This document shows, piece after piece, positions 43,051 through 55,035 of a stretch of DNA of 64,000 nt (within the stretch, counting starts at the first letter, position 1; each line of letters begins with the position of its first letter). Under the pieces are notes generated by a model, which saw only the letters and a program-made list of their open reading frames with translations, searched no databases and was not told the origin of the DNA. Location: assembly GCA_028826165.1 (NCBI GenBank), contig JAPDFW010000085.1, forward strand, positions 1 to 64,000, given 5' to 3'. Source of the stretch: Anaeramoeba ignava. Taxonomy: Eukaryota > Metamonada > Anaeramoebidae. The translations under genes and the position numbers were made by a program.

Positions 43051-44616
43051 ATGACACGTTTAATTTCTTCTCTTGTTTTTTATCAATTAGGAAATGGTAG
43101 TTGTGAAACTGGACAAAATGATCTTTTCTCAATCGGTTTTTGGGTTTTAATTGTTCTTATTCTTCGGTTTATTTGTTCACAAATTTTAACACCTTTTATC
43201 GTAAAAAACTTTGCAAAAAGACAATCACCTAAATTTGAAGAAACATTTTTTCTATCAATTCATTATATTTTAGCTTTTTTTTTCGGTTATTTGGTTCTTC
43301 ATGATGTAAAAAATCTTTTTATTTTTTTTGTTATTTTTTTTTTGCTTTTTTTTTTTTATTAAAAATTTTTTGCTTTTTTTTTTTATTGTTTTAGAAATAT
43401 TGGTTCCGTTTATTATATATGGCTTGGAAAGATAGAAAAGGTTTATGGGATTATGATGGAGATCCATTTCCGTAATTTTATTTTTTTTATTCTTCTTTTT
43501 TTATTCTTCTTTTTTTTTATTCTTATTTTTTTTTATTCTTCTTTTTTTTATTTTTTAGATGTGATGTCAAAAATTATTATGCTTTTCAATTAGGTTTTTA
43601 TATTGTTGATCTTCCTTTCGCTTTTTTTAAACAAAAAGTAAAAATTAAAATTAAAATTAAAATTAAAATTAAAATTAAAATTAAAATTAAAATTAAAATT
43701 AAAATTAAAATTAAAATTAAAATTAAAATTAAAATTAAAATCAAATTTAAAATTAAAATTAATATTAAAATTAAAATTAAAATTAAAATTAAAATCGGAT
43801 AAAAAATTAAAATTAAAATTAAAATTAAAATTTAAAATTAAAATTAAAATCAAAATTAAAATTAAAATTAATATTAAAATTAAAATCATAAATAAAATTA
43901 AAATTAAAATTAAATTTAAAATTAAAATTAAAATTAAAATTAAAATTAAATTTAAAATTAAAAATAAATTTAAAATTTAAATTAAAATTAAAATCGGATA
44001 AAAAATTAAAAATTAAATTAGCAACCATATCTCATTTTAGCACATCATATAACAACAATTACATTAGTTGGAGCTTCTTTTTATTATATGTATGTAATAA
44101 AAATGAATTTTTTTAAGAATTATTTCAAATTCAAAATAAAATAAAATAAAATAAAATAGACATTATCAAATTGGAACATTATTAATGATACTTCATGATA
44201 TTTCTGATGTTTTTCTTTATGTAGCCCAAGCATTTAATTATTTAGGATATCCAGCACTGCAAACAGCATGTTTTGTTCCATTTGTTTTATCATTTTTCTT
44301 TTTTCGGTTAATTATCTTACCATTTTTGAATTACAGTACACTTATTGAATACAAAGGAAGAACAGGATTTGTTGGGGATGTTTTAACTGGTGGACTTCCT
44401 ATGTTGGGTCTTATTTTTATGCATATTTATTGGTTCTATTTAATTTTGAAAGTTATTTATCGCACTTTCACAACTGATAAAGGTGTTGCTGATGTTAGAA
44501 GTGATGATGAGGATGATGAAGTAAAAGATGATAAGAAAAACAACGATAAAAACACTCCACCAGTTCAAACAGTTAAACCAAAAGAAGAAAATTCAGATAT
44601 TAAAAAACGGAAATAA
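43051..44616 (+). CDS. ceramide synthase (LAG1/TLC family), copy b
   Basis: Exons 43051-43305, 43395-43471, 43559-43637, 44022-44089 and 44160-44616 have exactly the same lengths as in copy a (255, 77, 79, 68, 457), again 311 residues. The Lag1p motif is kept (AHHITTITLVGASFYY, LLMILHDISDVFL). Differences gather in the second half (SALQ-type changes after NYLGY, and TFTTDKGVADV in place of MFVAEKPVFDI), while the N-terminal 85 residues and the acidic tail hardly change. The copies therefore diverged under constraint and may differ in acyl-chain choice, which in this family depends on loops and segments near the last membrane spans; that is inference. Confidence 0.9.
43638..44021 (+). repeat. 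expanded AAAATT repeat in intron 3 of ceramide synthase b
   Basis: 384 bp against 162 bp in copy a. The TCGGATAAAAAATTAAAA segment found once in copy a occurs twice here (about 43794 and 43993), so the intron grew by duplicating a block including this segment as well as by slippage. Confidence 0.85.
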
Positions 44617-44915
44617 CTTTAATTCAATTTTAATTCAATTTCAATTCTAATTCAATTTCAATTCAATTCCAATTCAATTTTAATTCAATTTTGATTTTAA
44701 TTCAATTTTGATTTAATTTCAAATTCAATTTTGATTTAATTTTGATTTTAATTCAATTTTAATTCAATTTTGATTTTAATTCAATTTTGATTTTAATTCA
44801 ATTTTGATTCAATTTTGATTCAATTTTGATTCAATTTTGATTTAATTTTGATTTAATTTTGATTTAATTTTAATTCAATTTAAATTCAATTTTAATTCAA
44901 TTTTAATTCAAATAA
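44617..44915. repeat. TTTTAATTCAA/TTTTGATTTAA repeat behind ceramide synthase b
   Basis: About 300 bp of the same kind of repeat as behind copy a, with more TTTTGA units. It ends just before the 3' end of the intron-containing ANK-BTB gene, so the two convergent genes are separated mainly by this tract. Confidence 0.8.
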
Positions 44916-44963
44916 AACAAAAAAAATTTCCTTTTTAATTTTATTTCTTTAATTTGATTGAAA

Positions 44964-46951
44964 TCAAAAAATAAAGCATTTATCTTTTTTTGATCGATTT
45001 TGTTGAAGTTCGATTTGATATTTTAAAGAAGTATTCTTATTTAATTGATAATAATCAACAACATCTTCCATTTCTTTAATAACTTGAACTGGTAAATTTG
45101 AATCAAAATCATCCAAATAAAAAAAACGAATCAAATGACGAATTGTTGATATAGATTTTCTTGAATAATCTTGCACTTTATTAGAATCATCTTTGACACT
45201 TAAAAACATCCCTCTAAAAAGATCACTTCTAGAAATAAGAATAAGCTTATGAACCTTAATTGATTCTTGATTAAAAATAATTTCGAAATCTTTTGATTCT
45301 TGATCCAAAAATAATTTTTCTAAATCTTTTAAAATTCCATTTCTTCCACAAAAAGTATGAAATTTTGGGATTCCAATTTCAGTTGAAATTTGATCAACTG
45401 CAACATAACCATCTGGTGAAATAATTCCTGAATATAAAAAATTTATATATATTTTCACATGTTCAAGTGGTTCTTTTTGAAATATTTTGAGTGCTTTTTC
45501 TAATAAATCCCCAAGTCTTAATTTCATTATTAAAGAATGAGCTTTGCATTCCCCATTTTTTGCTTTAATATCAAGATCGCAAAATTCTTGTCTTTCAAAT
45601 AATGCTTTTAGATCTTGATTTAAAGTTGTATAACATTCTAGAAAGCTTTTAACTTCTTTGTTTGTTGTTAGTTCTTGTGGCAATCTATTCTATGTATTTT
45701 GTAACATTGCCATTTAGTATTTTTAAATATTTCTATAATTTTTTTTTTACTTCCTTCAACATTTTAAAAGAATAGATTTAAAAAATTCAATTTAAAAAAA
45801 TCGGATAAAAATTCAATTTAAATTACAGTCTGTTTTGATTTAATTAATTTTTAATTGATAATTTTAAATCAAAAATTATCAATACATTTTGTATTGTTGG
45901 ATCTGCTCCAAAATCTAAAAGCATTTGAATAACTTCAAGAGGTAATTTCTTAAAACAAGCATAATGTAATGCTGTGTTTCCCTTTAATTGTAATTTATAT
46001 AAAAAAATTCAATTCATTTCTTAATGCAAATTTGCTTTCAATTTACTTTCTATTTCCAATTTCGTTTTCTTTTTACTTCATTTCTTTCCAAATTCCTTTT
46101 TTTTAATTTGTAATTTTTACATACTAATTTTTAAGTAAGAAATTAATTTCTAGTTAATTTCCAAGATTTTTGAATAATATTCATCAAAATTAATTCTACA
46201 TTTTGAAGGTTTATATATGTTCCATATTCTAAAAGAAAGGAGATTGCTTGTTTAGAAAGATGAGATCCACAAAGATAAATTAAAGGAGTATAATTCTAAT
46301 TTGAAAATTGAAATTATTGAATAAATTTTTTCTTTCTGTTTTAATTTCCAAAATGAAAATTAAATCAAAATTGTTACTCCCTTAAAAAAAATATACAAGA
46401 AATATTTGAATTGGAATGTAAATTACTTTATAAATAAATTTGTAAAAGAAAAGAAAAGAAGAGAAAAAATTCACATTCTAAATATTTTTTTAATTAAAAA
46501 ATTAAAAAAATTTTCAATTAAAAAATAATTATAAAAAGTATTTTTGTTTTAACATTTTGATAATTAACATCAGCTCCAAGTGAAACTAATAATTCAAAAA
46601 TTCTATGTTTGTTATTATTTTCATTGCTTCCCATTGCAGCATAATGTAAAGGAGTATTTCTCTATTTTCAAAATGAATTTTAAATAATTTTCTAAATAAA
46701 ATTTCTATATAAAATTTACGTGCTAAATTAATATTATTAATTTTTAAATTGAAATTTCAAATTTTGTGTCTTTTTTTTGATTTAAAATTTACACTCTAAA
46801 AAAATTGATTTTTTTTTTAAATTTTATTTTAAATTTTAAATAGAAATTATAAAGTTTTATTCACATCAGCTAAATTTAAATCATGAGTTTTAAAAAATTC
46901 TTTGATTCCATCTAAATCTTCTTTTTGTAATAATTCTAAAAAAGTTTGCAT
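44964..46951 (-). CDS. ANK-BTB-BTB protein with introns (gene #17)
   Basis: Exons 46951-46865, 46661-46554, 46295-46200, 45981-45886 and 45689-44964 join in phase 0 to 370 residues. Exon 1 gives MQTFLELLQKEDLDGIKEFF. Exons 2-4 give one ankyrin repeat each (RNTPLHYAAMG.., NYTPLIYLCG.., GNTALHYACFK..), each ending at ..QN and spliced at the same point of the repeat. The last exon holds BTB1 (residues about 167-220, DLDIKAKNGECKAHSLIMKL..NFLYSG) and BTB2 (about 262-360, DFEIIFNQESIKVHKLILIS and RSDLFRGMF), as in the array. It is clearly related to the array genes but distant, has only about four repeats and uses TGA as stop. Donors are GTGAAT, GTTAAA, GTAGAA and GTATTG. Confidence 0.85.
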
Positions 46952-47116
46952 TTAATTTAAATTAAATTTTTTTTTTAAAATGAAAAAAATAAAAAAAATG
47001 AAAAGAAAAAAAATGAAAACGTTTTTTTTTTTAATTAAATTTAAAAATAAAAAGTGGAACAAAAATTTTCAATTAAATTTTAATTAATTTTTAACTTTTA
47101 TTTTTAAATTTAAATT

Positions 47117-50100
47117 TTAATTAATTTTCACTTTTGGTCTTTTTCTTTTTGAATTAACAAAAACAAAAACAGCAACAATAAAAAGAGAGAAACTAATAAT
47201 CAAATTAATTTTGAAAACTGAATAATCATCAAAATGAAAATCAATTTGATGGTTATTTAAACAATTATTTTGCTCCAATACAAATTGGAATTGATGAATA
47301 ACATTTTGGAATTTTTTGCTCAACAAAACAAGTTCTTTTGAAATCAATAAAGCTTGAACAAAATTAAGATTCGAAACATATGATTCAAGATTATTTTTAT
47401 GGAAATTAAAAAGGAAATAAATTTGAACAATTTCATAAGAAGGAATAAGATTTTTGATTTTGAATAAATTTTCGGTTGTTTTAATTTTTTCCAAAATGGA
47501 GATTGATTCTTCCAAAATATTTAGTGATTTAAGTAAAGAATAAGTGATATAATGTCGATAAATCATGTCAATATGAATTTGAGAAAATTTGAAATTTGGG
47601 TGATAAGAAGTTGTAGAAAAAGGATTATTTCCAACTGAAAACAAATAGTCTTGATCAATATTTTCTTTCTGTTCATCTGGCAACCCAGCAAACAATGAAG
47701 CAAATGATAATAATGCTGGTTTCAAAGGGTTGTTCATGTTGATATAGTTTCTTTTTCCATTGCAAATGTAATCGCCTTTAATTTCGGAAAAATTTGATTG
47801 AACTATTAAAACTATATCCGAAACAGCTCGTGAAAGATAATATTTATCAATATAAACTGGTGTTTTGCGATCCAAAGAGAAAAAAAACACTGAAATATCT
47901 TTATGATTTTTTTTGTCAAAAATTCGTTCATTTTTCTCTTGTATTTCTTTTTGAAATTCAAAGTTATCTTTCAAAAAATTCACCAAATGGCCTGAATCAA
48001 TATACAATCTCTCCTCTTGAACTTCTCCCTCTTGATTATATGAAACAGTTACATTAGATGTTTTGAGTGATTGTGAGAAAGCAAATGCCAGTTTAGCATC
48101 AACAGTGAGCGATATTTCATGAAAAATGATTGAAAATTCTTGTTTTGGATTTTTCAGTCTCATTAATTCTTCTCTAAACTTCTGAGTATCAAACCCTCTG
48201 AGCTTATTTCCTTTATTTTCTGAATATTCTGAAATGATGAAAAAGTGGAATATGACACGTGGATAAAATTTTCCCATTTTTTCATCCATTGATATTGAAT
48301 GTGGCATTATAATTGCATTTATAAATCTTTCAATAATGGAGCTTATTTTAGCAAGGAAGTATTTTTCATAATCATTTTCAAGTAAAAATTGGTCTTGTTC
48401 TTCTGGTTTCAAATTCTTATATACTAATTATAAAATTTAATTGAAAAAATTTAATTGAAAAATTTAATTGAAAAAATTTAATTGAAAAATTTTAATTAAA
48501 ATTTTACTTGGTAAAGTTCGATGAGTTCTGGTTCCTTTTCCTCCTTTCCAAAATCCATATTCAAAAGGTCCAGCAGAAAGATCTATAAAAGCAAATCTTT
48601 CTGAACTAATCCATGTATCTACAAGACAATCTTCATGAATAGAAAAATCTTCTCTAATTTGTTTCAAATATTCTATAATTAAAACAAAAAAGAAAATTTT
48701 TGCTTTTTTTTTAATTTTGTTCCACTTTTTTTAATTTTAATTTTTAATTTTAATTTTGAATTTACTTTTTTCTTCTAAATTTCCAAATCCTGATAAAATT
48801 TGTAATGCAATACTTTCTCCAGAATGATCTCCTTTATAAAAAGAATTTTTGGATCGACATTCAAATTTTTGAGGAGGATTTAAAAAAGTTTTTTTTTGTT
48901 CTTCAATTTGTTTGTCACTCCAAATTTCAGTATCTCGAAACATTGAAAAAATAGGAGAATTTCTTTGTTTGAAATGAAGATCATCAGATTCACTTTCAAT
49001 TTGACAATTTGGTAATTGTAAAGAATTCAAATCCAAATTTCGAATCCATTCAATTTCTGAGTCTGAAAAACCTTTTCTATATCCATAAGTTTGTTCATAT
49101 TTAAATGGATTTTTAAAATTAAAAATGAATAAATTATAAGAATTGTTATTCAATCTAAGTTCATTTAAAAGATCTAAAAGAATTTCTGAAAATTTATCAA
49201 CATCAACTTGATAAACAGGAAAAGAATCACTTTGATTTAAATTTTTTGGATCATTTCTGATTTTATCTTGTCTTTTCAATATTAGAATTGCATTTTTTAA
49301 AGCTATTTCGACTTTTGGATGTAAATAATAATAATGCATTATTGGTTGATATTGTAAATCTTGATTTTCTTTTGTTTGAAAATTTTCTGTGATAATTTTA
49401 TGTGTGATCAATTTTATTTGTGAATAAAGCCAAGTATTTGTGTATATAGTTGAAAACCCCAGATCTTTTGAAATTTAATTTTAATTTTATAAATGAATTT
49501 TAATTTTAATTTTATAAATGAATTTTATAAATGAATTTTAATTTTAATATTAATTTTAATTTTACATTCGGTATTTTCTCCTTCAAATCCTACAAATAAA
49601 ATATTTAAATGAAATTGTAATTTTGTTGTGGGAAAATGATAAATTTCAAAAGCATTTGATAAATTTTCATATTTAATCCATTTTGCAAGAATCATTTCTT
49701 CATCAGAAAATAATTTTAAATTTGAATTTAAATTTAAATTTGAATTTAAAGTTGAAGTTGAATTTGAATTTGAATTTGAATTTGAATTTAATTTTGAAGT
49801 TGAATTTGAATTTGAATTTGAATTTGAAGTTAATTTTGAATTTGAATTTGAAGTTAATTTTGAATTTGAATTTGAATTTAATTTTGAATTTAATTTTGAT
49901 TTTGAAGTTGAATTTGAATTTAATTTTAAAGTTGAATTTAAATTTGAATTTGAATTTAAATTTGAATTTGAAGTTAATTTTGAATTTGAATTTGAAGTTA
50001 ATTTTGAATTTAAATTTAAATTTGAATTTGAATTTGAATTTAATTTTGATTTTGAAGTTAATTTTGAATTTGAATTTGAATTTAATTTTGAATTTGAATT

Positions 50101-50169
50101 ATTTTCTTGATTTAATGATAAATGAATAAAAAATATTAAAAATAAAAAGAAAAAGAAAAAGGAATTCAT
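47117..50169 (-). CDS. secreted or type I membrane protein, possibly DUF7906-like
   Basis: Exons 50169-49566, 49464-48766, 48672-48508 and 48423-47117 join in frame to 924 residues. A hydrophobic signal peptide (MNSFFFFFLFLIFFIHLSL) opens it. Residues about 20-145 are a Ser/Asn/Leu/Lys tract. Then comes folded sequence with FHLNILFVGFEGEN, later FIDLSAGPFEYGFWKGGKGT and THRTLP. One membrane span (residues about 893-912, IISFSLFIVAVFVFV) is followed by a short basic tail (NSKRKRPKVKIN). The FVGF and IDLSAGP..YG patterns recall a plant membrane-protein family of unknown function (DUF7906) from memory only. I cannot assign a function. The protein probably sits in the secretory pathway with its bulk in the lumen or outside the cell. 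Confidence 0.75.
49700..50105 (-). repeat. TTTGAA hexamer repeat in coding exon 1
   Basis: On the coding strand AATTCA and AAATTA units code Asn-Ser, Lys-Leu and Thr-Ser (NSNSKLTSNSN pattern). The frame is kept throughout, unlike in the Asn-Gln tract of array gene #4. The plus-strand Asn-Leu reading is a shadow. Confidence 0.85.
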
Positions 50170-50393
50170 TTTTTGTTTTGAATTAAAAAATTAAAATGAA
50201 AAAAAATGAAAAAAAATGAAAAAAATGAAAATTTAAAAAAGAAAAAAAAAGTTTTTTTGAAAATCGAAATCATCAAATAAAACCGTTTCAATTTCAAGCA
50301 AACAATTTTGTTCCCAAATTATTCTGATATCATCCCATTTTTCAATATAAAATTGAAAATGATAAATTGACTTTTTTTTTTAAATAATCAAAA
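50170..50393. other. spacer with a coding-like fragment
   Basis: 224 bp between the start of the membrane-protein gene and the stop of the F-BAR gene. Read on the minus strand, about 50362-50262 has an open 30-40 codon stretch with normal amino acid composition (EKWDDIRIIWEQNCLLEIE), more G and C than its surroundings and no ATG. It could be a relic or a missed terminal exon. The part near 50170-50260 is A-rich leader with ATGAAAAA repeats. Confidence 0.3.
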
Positions 50394-53300
50394 TCAAACT
50401 TTTTCCACATAATTTCCTGGAAAAGTTCCTTCAATTCCTTTTTCATTTACTCCTAAAAACCAACCTCCTTCATTTCCTTTTATTGTAATAATATCTCCTT
50501 CTTTTAAATCAAGTTCTCCATCTGCTTCTTTTGAATAATCATATAATGCCTTTTTTAAAATTATTATTAAAATTATTATTAAAATTATTATTAAAATTAT
50601 TATTAAAATTATTATTAAATTTATTATTAAATTTATTATTAAATTTATTATTAAAATTATTATTTAAATTATTATTAAATTTATTATTAAAATTTATTAT
50701 TAAAATTATTATTAAAATTATTATTAAAATTATTTATTAAAATTATTATTAAAATTATTAAAATTATTTATTAAAATTATTATTAAATTTATTATTAAAT
50801 TTAAATTATTATTAAAATTATTTATTAAAATTATTATTAAAATTATTATTAAAATGATTATTAAAATTATTATTAAAAAATTATTATTAAAATTATTATT
50901 AAAATTATTTTTAAAATTATTTTTAAAATTTATTATTAAAATTATTAAATTTATTATTAAATTTATTATTAAAAATTATTAAATTTATTATTAAAAAATT
51001 ATTATTAAAATTATTATTTTAAATTATTTTAATAAAAATTATTTATTTTAAAAATTATTAAAATTATTATTAAAATTATTATTAAAAATTATTATTAAAA
51101 TTATTATTATTATTAAAATTATTATTAAAAATTAAAATTATTATTAAAATTATTATTAAAATTATTATTAAAATTATTATTAAAATTATTATTAAAATTA
51201 TTATTAAAATTTATTATTAAATTTATTATTAAAATTATTATTAAAATTTATTATTAAAATTATTATTTAAATTTATTATTAAATTTATTATTAAAAATTA
51301 TTAAAATTATTAAAATTATTATTAAATTATTTTTAAAATTATTATTAAATTTATTATTAAATTTATTATTAAAATTATTTATTATTAAAATTATTATTAA
51401 AATTATTATTAAAATTATTATTAAATTTATTATTAAAATTATTATTAAAATTATTATTAAATTTATTATTAAAATTATTATTAAAATTATTATTAAAATT
51501 ATTATTAAAATTATTATTAAATTAATATTAAAATTATTATTAAAATTATTATTAAAATTATTATTTAAATTATTATTAAAATTGTTATTAAATTAATTAT
51601 TAAAATTATTATTATAATTATTATTTAAATTATTATTAAAATTATTATTTAAATTATTATTAAAATTATTATTATAATTATTATTTAAATTATTATTTAA
51701 ATTATTATTAAAATTATTATTAAATCCATTTATAAATTGATTATTCTACCCTGCATTTATCTCCAATATTAATTTGTTCTACATCTGAAGTTTTTTGTTG
51801 TTCATCTAAAGGTTCAACAAAATTAGAAGGAAATAAACCTTGTTTTCCATCAACAATTCCTTCCCACCAACTTTAAATAAAAAAAATAATTTTTAAATTG
51901 AATTTTTAAATTGAATTTTTAAATTAACAAACCCAGTTGAATGTTTTCTAACAACTCGAATAATATCATTTTGAGAAAATACAAGATCACTTTCTTCTGC
52001 TCCTGCGTAATCATAAAATGCTTTTACTAAGAAATCACATTCTTCACCTTCACTTTCACTTGAATCTTCATCATTTTCATCTTCTTCTAAAACTTGATTT
52101 GCTGGAGAAATCATTGGATTTGTCTTTAATTTTAATTTTAATTTTAATTTTAATTTTAATTTTGAATTTAATTTTAATTTTGAATTTAATTTTGATTTTA
52201 ATTTTGAATTTTAATTTTGAATTTAATTTTAATTTTAATTTTGAATTTAATTTTAATATTAATTTTAATTTTAATTTTAATTTTAATTTTGATTTTGATT
52301 TTGATTTTAATTTGAATTTAATTTATATTTTGATTTTATAAATGAATTTAATTTTGAATTTAATTTTAATTTTGAATTTTAATTTTAATTTTAATTTTAA
52401 TTTTAATTTCAATTTTAATTTTGATTTTAATTTTAATTTTAATTTTAATTTTAATTTTAATTTTAATTTTAATTTTAATTTTAATTTTAATTTTGAATTT
52501 TAATTTTAATTTTAATTTTAATTTTAATTTTAATTTTAATTTTAATTTTAATTTTAATTTTAATTTTAATTTTAATTTTTATTTTAATTTTAATCTTCAA
52601 ATTGAATTGAATTGAATTTTTAAAAAAAAAACACTAAAATACTTGTTGAGGTAAAGGATCTTGAGTTATAACTGGAGGAGGTGATTGAGTTTGAGTTTCT
52701 TGAACTTGAGATTCATTAGTATCTTCAAATTCAATTTTTGGTTTTTCTTGAACTTGTTTTGGTTGAACAACTGGATTTCTGTTTAAAGTTTTGTTTTTAT
52801 CAATAAAAGATTCAATATCTTTATTCACATTTACTCCACAAACAGTTGTATCAAATCTTTGAATAAGTTGATCTAAACTTGAAATATATTTTGTTTTTGA
52901 ATATTCAACAAATTTCTCAAATTGTTTTTTTAATAAATTCATTCTTTCTTCTTCTAATTTTTGTAATTCCTTTTTTTTTGTTTTATTTTATTTCAATATT
53001 TTTTTTTAAATTCTAATTAATTCTTTCTATATTATTTTTTTTTACTGATAATGTTTTTGGTATAATTTCTGAATAATAACTCTTTTTAAATGATTCATAA
53101 TTTGATTGCGCTGTGTTTTTTTCATCTGTTGCTTTTGCTGCTGCTTTCTTTAATTTGTCTAATTTTGCTTGAGACTATTTTCCAATAATAAATTATTATT
53201 AAAATTATTTATAAAATTATTATAAAATTATTTATAAAATTATTATTAAAATTATTATTAAAATTATTATTAAAATTATTATTAAAATTATTATTAAAAT

Positions 53301-54813
53301 TATTATTAAAATTATTATTAAATTTATTATTAAATTTATTATTATAATTATTATAAAATTTATTATAAATTTATTATTAAATTTATTATTAAAATTATTA
53401 TTAAATTATTATTAAAATTATTATTAAATTTATTATTAAAATTATTATTAAATTTATTATTAAAATTTATTATTAAAATTTATTATTAAATTATTATTTA
53501 AATTATTATTAAATTTATTATTAAATTATTAAAATTATTATTAAAATTATTATTAAAATTATTATTAAAATTATTATTAAAATTATTATTATAATTATTA
53601 TATTTATTATTAAAATTATTATTTAAATTATTATTAAAATTATTATTAAATTTATTATTAAATTTATTATTAAAATTATTATTAAATTATTAAATTATTA
53701 TTAAAATTATTATTAAAAATTATTATTAAAATTATTATTAAAATTATTATTTAATTTATTATTAAATTTATTATTAAATTTATTATTAAAATTATTATTA
53801 AATTATTAATTTGATTAAATCCAAACTTTTGAATCGTTTGAACCTTTAAATCCATCAACATCACTATCTGCTTTTGATGATTTTTGTGTTGCCTTTTTTT
53901 TAATTTTTTTATTAATAAAAAAAATAAAAAACAATCATAAAATTATTTGTAAAAATTAAAAATTACAGTTTCAAATTTAGATTTTAGCATTTTTAGTTCC
54001 CTTGTTTTCTTATCGCAAGTTGAAAATAACTAAATTTTGAATTTTAATTTTATATTTAATTTTGATTTTAATTTTAATTTTTGATTTTAATTTTAATTTT
54101 TGATTTTAATTTTAATTTTAATTTTAATTTTAATTTTTAATTTTAATTTTAATTTTAATTTTAATTTTAATTTTAATTTTAATTTTAAATTTAATTTTAA
54201 ATTTCAAAATGAATTTTATAAATGAATTTTTTACTTCTTTTCTTGTTGGAGATGATTCATCCTTAAAACTTAAAATTGGAGAAGAAATTTCAGAGAAAAT
54301 ATGTTGAGCATAATCAATATTAGAATTTGCACAACCTTCTAATGTTGTAATCAAAGCTCCCCAAGCATTTTGAGTTGTACTAAAAAAAAAAAAACAATAA
54401 TAAAAATTAATTAAAAAAAATTAATTAAAAAAAGCAAAAAAAAAAAAGATTTAAAAAATTTTCTTTTTAAATTTTCTTTTTAATTTTCTTTTTTAATTTT
54501 CTTTTTTAATTTTCTTTTTTTTATTTTCTTTAATTTTCTTTTAATTTTCTTTTAATTTTCTTTTTTTAATTTTCTTTCTTTTAATTTTCTTTCTTTTTAA
54601 TTTTTTCTTTTAATTTTCTTTTTTTAATTTTTACCCTTCAATATCTGATGGTCTTATTGATTGCGTTAATTTAAAAAGTGATTTTCCAAAATTATCTTGT
54701 AGTTTTGAAACTTTTTGTAAAAATTCAGAAATTTCACGAAGTTCATGAAAACTTGTGTGAACTTGTTTCTTTACAACTTCGTATTGATCCCATAAATCTA
54801 CTCCAAAACTCAT
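50394..54813 (-). CDS. F-BAR protein with two C-terminal SH3 domains
   Basis: Nine exons join in frame to 458 residues: 54813-54635, 54379-54235, 54029-53967, 53892-53827, 53174-53046, 52969-52643, 52123-51933, 51870-51750 and 50549-50394. Residues 1-60 are an FCH motif (MSFGVDLWDQYEVV, ELREISEFLQKVSKLQDNFGKSL). A helical F-BAR region follows to about residue 250 (ELQKLEEERMNLLKKQFEKF), then a Pro/Gln-rich linker. SH3-1 (about 345-400) has KAFYDYAGAEESDLVFSQND, STGWWEGIV and GLFPSNFVE. SH3-2 (about 406-458) has RALYDYSKEADGELDLKEGD, GGWFLGV and GTFPGNYVE and ends the protein. Such proteins bend membrane and recruit WASP or dynamin partners in endocytosis and actin assembly; partners here are unknown. 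Exons 3 and 4 are only 63 and 66 nt. Confidence 0.9.
50552..51745 (-). repeat. ATTATTAAA satellite filling intron 8 of the F-BAR gene
   Basis: About 1.2 kb of ATTATTAAA/AATTATTATTAAAATT units lie between the exons for the two SH3 domains. The coding strand of the repeat has neither AG nor GT in its main unit. Confidence 0.9.
52126..52612 (-). repeat. TTTTAA repeat in intron 6 of the F-BAR gene
   Basis: Hexameric TTTTAA units with TTTTGAA variants, about 490 bp, splitting the linker from SH3-1. A different unit from that in intron 8 of the same gene. Confidence 0.9.
53180..53810 (-). repeat. ATTATTAAA satellite in intron 4 of the F-BAR gene
   Basis: About 630 bp of the same unit family as intron 8, inside the F-BAR coding region. 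Confidence 0.9.
54035..54225 (-). repeat. TTTTAA repeat in intron 2 of the F-BAR gene
   Basis: TTTTAATTTTAA units as in intron 6, about 190 bp. Intron 1 (54380-54634) instead carries a TTTTAATTTTCTT-type tract. Confidence 0.85.
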
Positions 54814-55035
54814 TTTTTTTTTAATAATAAAAAGAAAAAAAATAAAACACAAATGGTTTTTTGTAAATTGATTTGGAAAAATGAAAGAAATTTAGAAAGA
54901 AATAAAGAAATAAAGAAAGAGAAAAATGATTTTTTATTTTTCAAAAAAATTTTTTTTTTTTTTCATTTCAATCAAAATTTTTTTTACAACAATTTCTTTT
55001 CCATTCTTATTGAAAAATTCCCAAATAATTCCAAA
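54814..55035. other. upstream region of the F-BAR gene
   Basis: Poly-A/T DNA with GAAAGAAATTTAGAAAG-like purine runs. No gene is seen. The in-frame codons just upstream of MSFGVDLW give a hydrophobic stretch without an ATG, so MSFG at 54813 is the start. Confidence 0.4.

Noticed and set aside
40355-44616. Shared KKRK C-termini of the ceramide synthases and the ANK-BTB subfamily as a sign of common origin
   Set aside because: The preceding residues and DNA differ; short Lys/Arg endings arise easily from AAA/AGA-rich DNA. In the membrane protein it fits ER retrieval, in the BTB proteins it has no such meaning.
50531-50740. Plus-strand Leu-Lys repeat open frame
   Set aside because: It is the ATTATTAAA intron satellite read in one frame, overlapping the SH3 exon on the other strand.
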